In this document: positions 63,566 to 64,000 of the stretch, in pieces | Position numbering within the stretch: the first letter of the stretch is position 1 | How the letters are laid out: every line of letters starts with the position of its first letter | NCBI GenBank assembly: GCA_039545295.1 | Contig: BCIK01000005.1 | Coordinates: 717,142-781,141 of the forward strand | Length of the DNA: 64,000 nucleotides | Direction of reading: 5' to 3' | DNA from: Udeniomyces pyricola | Lineage: Eukaryota > Basidiomycota > Tremellomycetes > Cystofilobasidiales > Mrakiaceae | Program-made: the position numbers and the translations under genes | The notes under the pieces: generated by a model | Databases searched by the model: none | What the model saw: the letters and a program-made list of their open reading frames with translations, nothing else | What the model was told of the DNA's origin: nothing

Positions 63566-64000
63566 GGCATGGGGTAGCGGAGGGTTTAGCGAGCCAGTGA
63601 GGCTGAGAAGGGAGCGATGCGGGGGCGAAGGAGACTTCGACAAGAGTTATGGTGTGTTGTAAGGTGGGTCCAAAGGAAGAAGATGGAGAGGAAGAAGGAT
63701 AGGACGGAAAGAGGAGAAGGGGGGGGGAGGGGAGGGGGGGGGGGTTGAGGATGGGGCGACGGATGAGGAAGGCACTGGTGGATACCAGCTGTGACTTGAC
63801 GGAAAGAGACAGGAAGAGTATGAGGGAGGGAACAAGGACAGAGAGGACGGAAATGGGTGCAAGAGACAGGATCGAGGGCGGGAAAGAAGCGTCGAGGAGT
63901 GACGGGGGGAGGAAGCAGCCAAGCAGAACAGGAGGACAGAGGGAGGGAACAAGAAACCGGCTGGCCGCAACGGCAAAGCTCAAAAGGACAAGGGAGACTT
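63566..64000. promoter_or_regulatory. Upstream region of the CDCA7-like gene
   Basis: The last 435 bases hold G/A-rich DNA on the plus strand (C/T-rich in the direction of the gene), with G runs at 63720-63745, as is usual for leaders in this window. No further gene start is supported before the window ends. Confidence 0.4.

Overview
The window is nuclear DNA of an intron-rich basidiomycete fungus. The supports are short spliceosomal introns (mostly 50-250 bases, GTRNGT-type donors, YAG acceptors) every few hundred bases, very pyrimidine-rich untranslated and intergenic DNA with many homopolymers and microsatellites, and a purely eukaryotic housekeeping gene set with fungal-type proteins (CDC11-type septin, VPS27, RRN7, ATG16). 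I cannot place it below phylum. No rRNA, tRNA, transposon, CRISPR array or virus was recognised. A 262-base run of N (56831-57092) and several single N sit beside long G/C runs.

Sixteen protein-coding genes were assembled by joining exons by hand so that reading phase is kept across every junction; exceptions are stated. In order: YPT7 (Rab7) 3' part (+, 1-874); RPB1, largest RNA polymerase II subunit (-, 1539-8956); VPS27 ESCRT-0 (+, 9780-13038); CDC11-type septin (-, 13806-16898); MFAP1-type spliceosome protein with an added zinc knuckle and RS tail (-, 17494-20110); BUB3 (+, 20364-22178); an unrecognised Pro/Ser-rich protein (+, 23379-24688); NFU1 (-, 26195-27866); ATG16 (+, 28205-29728); a Bni1-like formin (+, 30286-38664); RRN7/TAF1B (-, 39664-43107); TAF9 (+, 43418-45385); a multi-zinc-site LIM-like protein (-, 46584-50940); a small serine-palmitoyltransferase-subunit-like membrane protein (+, 51897-52516); METTL16 (-, 53254-56651); and a very large CDCA7-type zinc-finger protein (-, 58071-63565).

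The genes are not an operon. They fall into recurring themes: transcription (RPB1, RRN7, TAF9), splicing and RNA modification (MFAP1, METTL16), membrane traffic and autophagy (YPT7, VPS27, ATG16, sphingolipid synthesis), cytoskeleton, septation and mitosis (septin, formin, BUB3), Fe-S assembly (NFU1) and chromatin (CDCA7-like). Five pairs are head-to-head over about 250-960 bases (RPB1/VPS27, MFAP1/BUB3, NFU1/ATG16, RRN7/TAF9, LIM gene/SPT-like); convergent pairs are separated by low-complexity DNA.

The most notable points are an RPB1 CTD with no perfect YSPTSPS heptad and many Phe1 repeats, a formin with no polyproline FH1, the MFAP1-zinc knuckle-RS architecture, the 1632-residue CDCA7-type protein, and a METTL16 gene with an 11-base exon and complementary GU/CA repeats against its splice acceptors. 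I did not find a wholly new multi-gene system.
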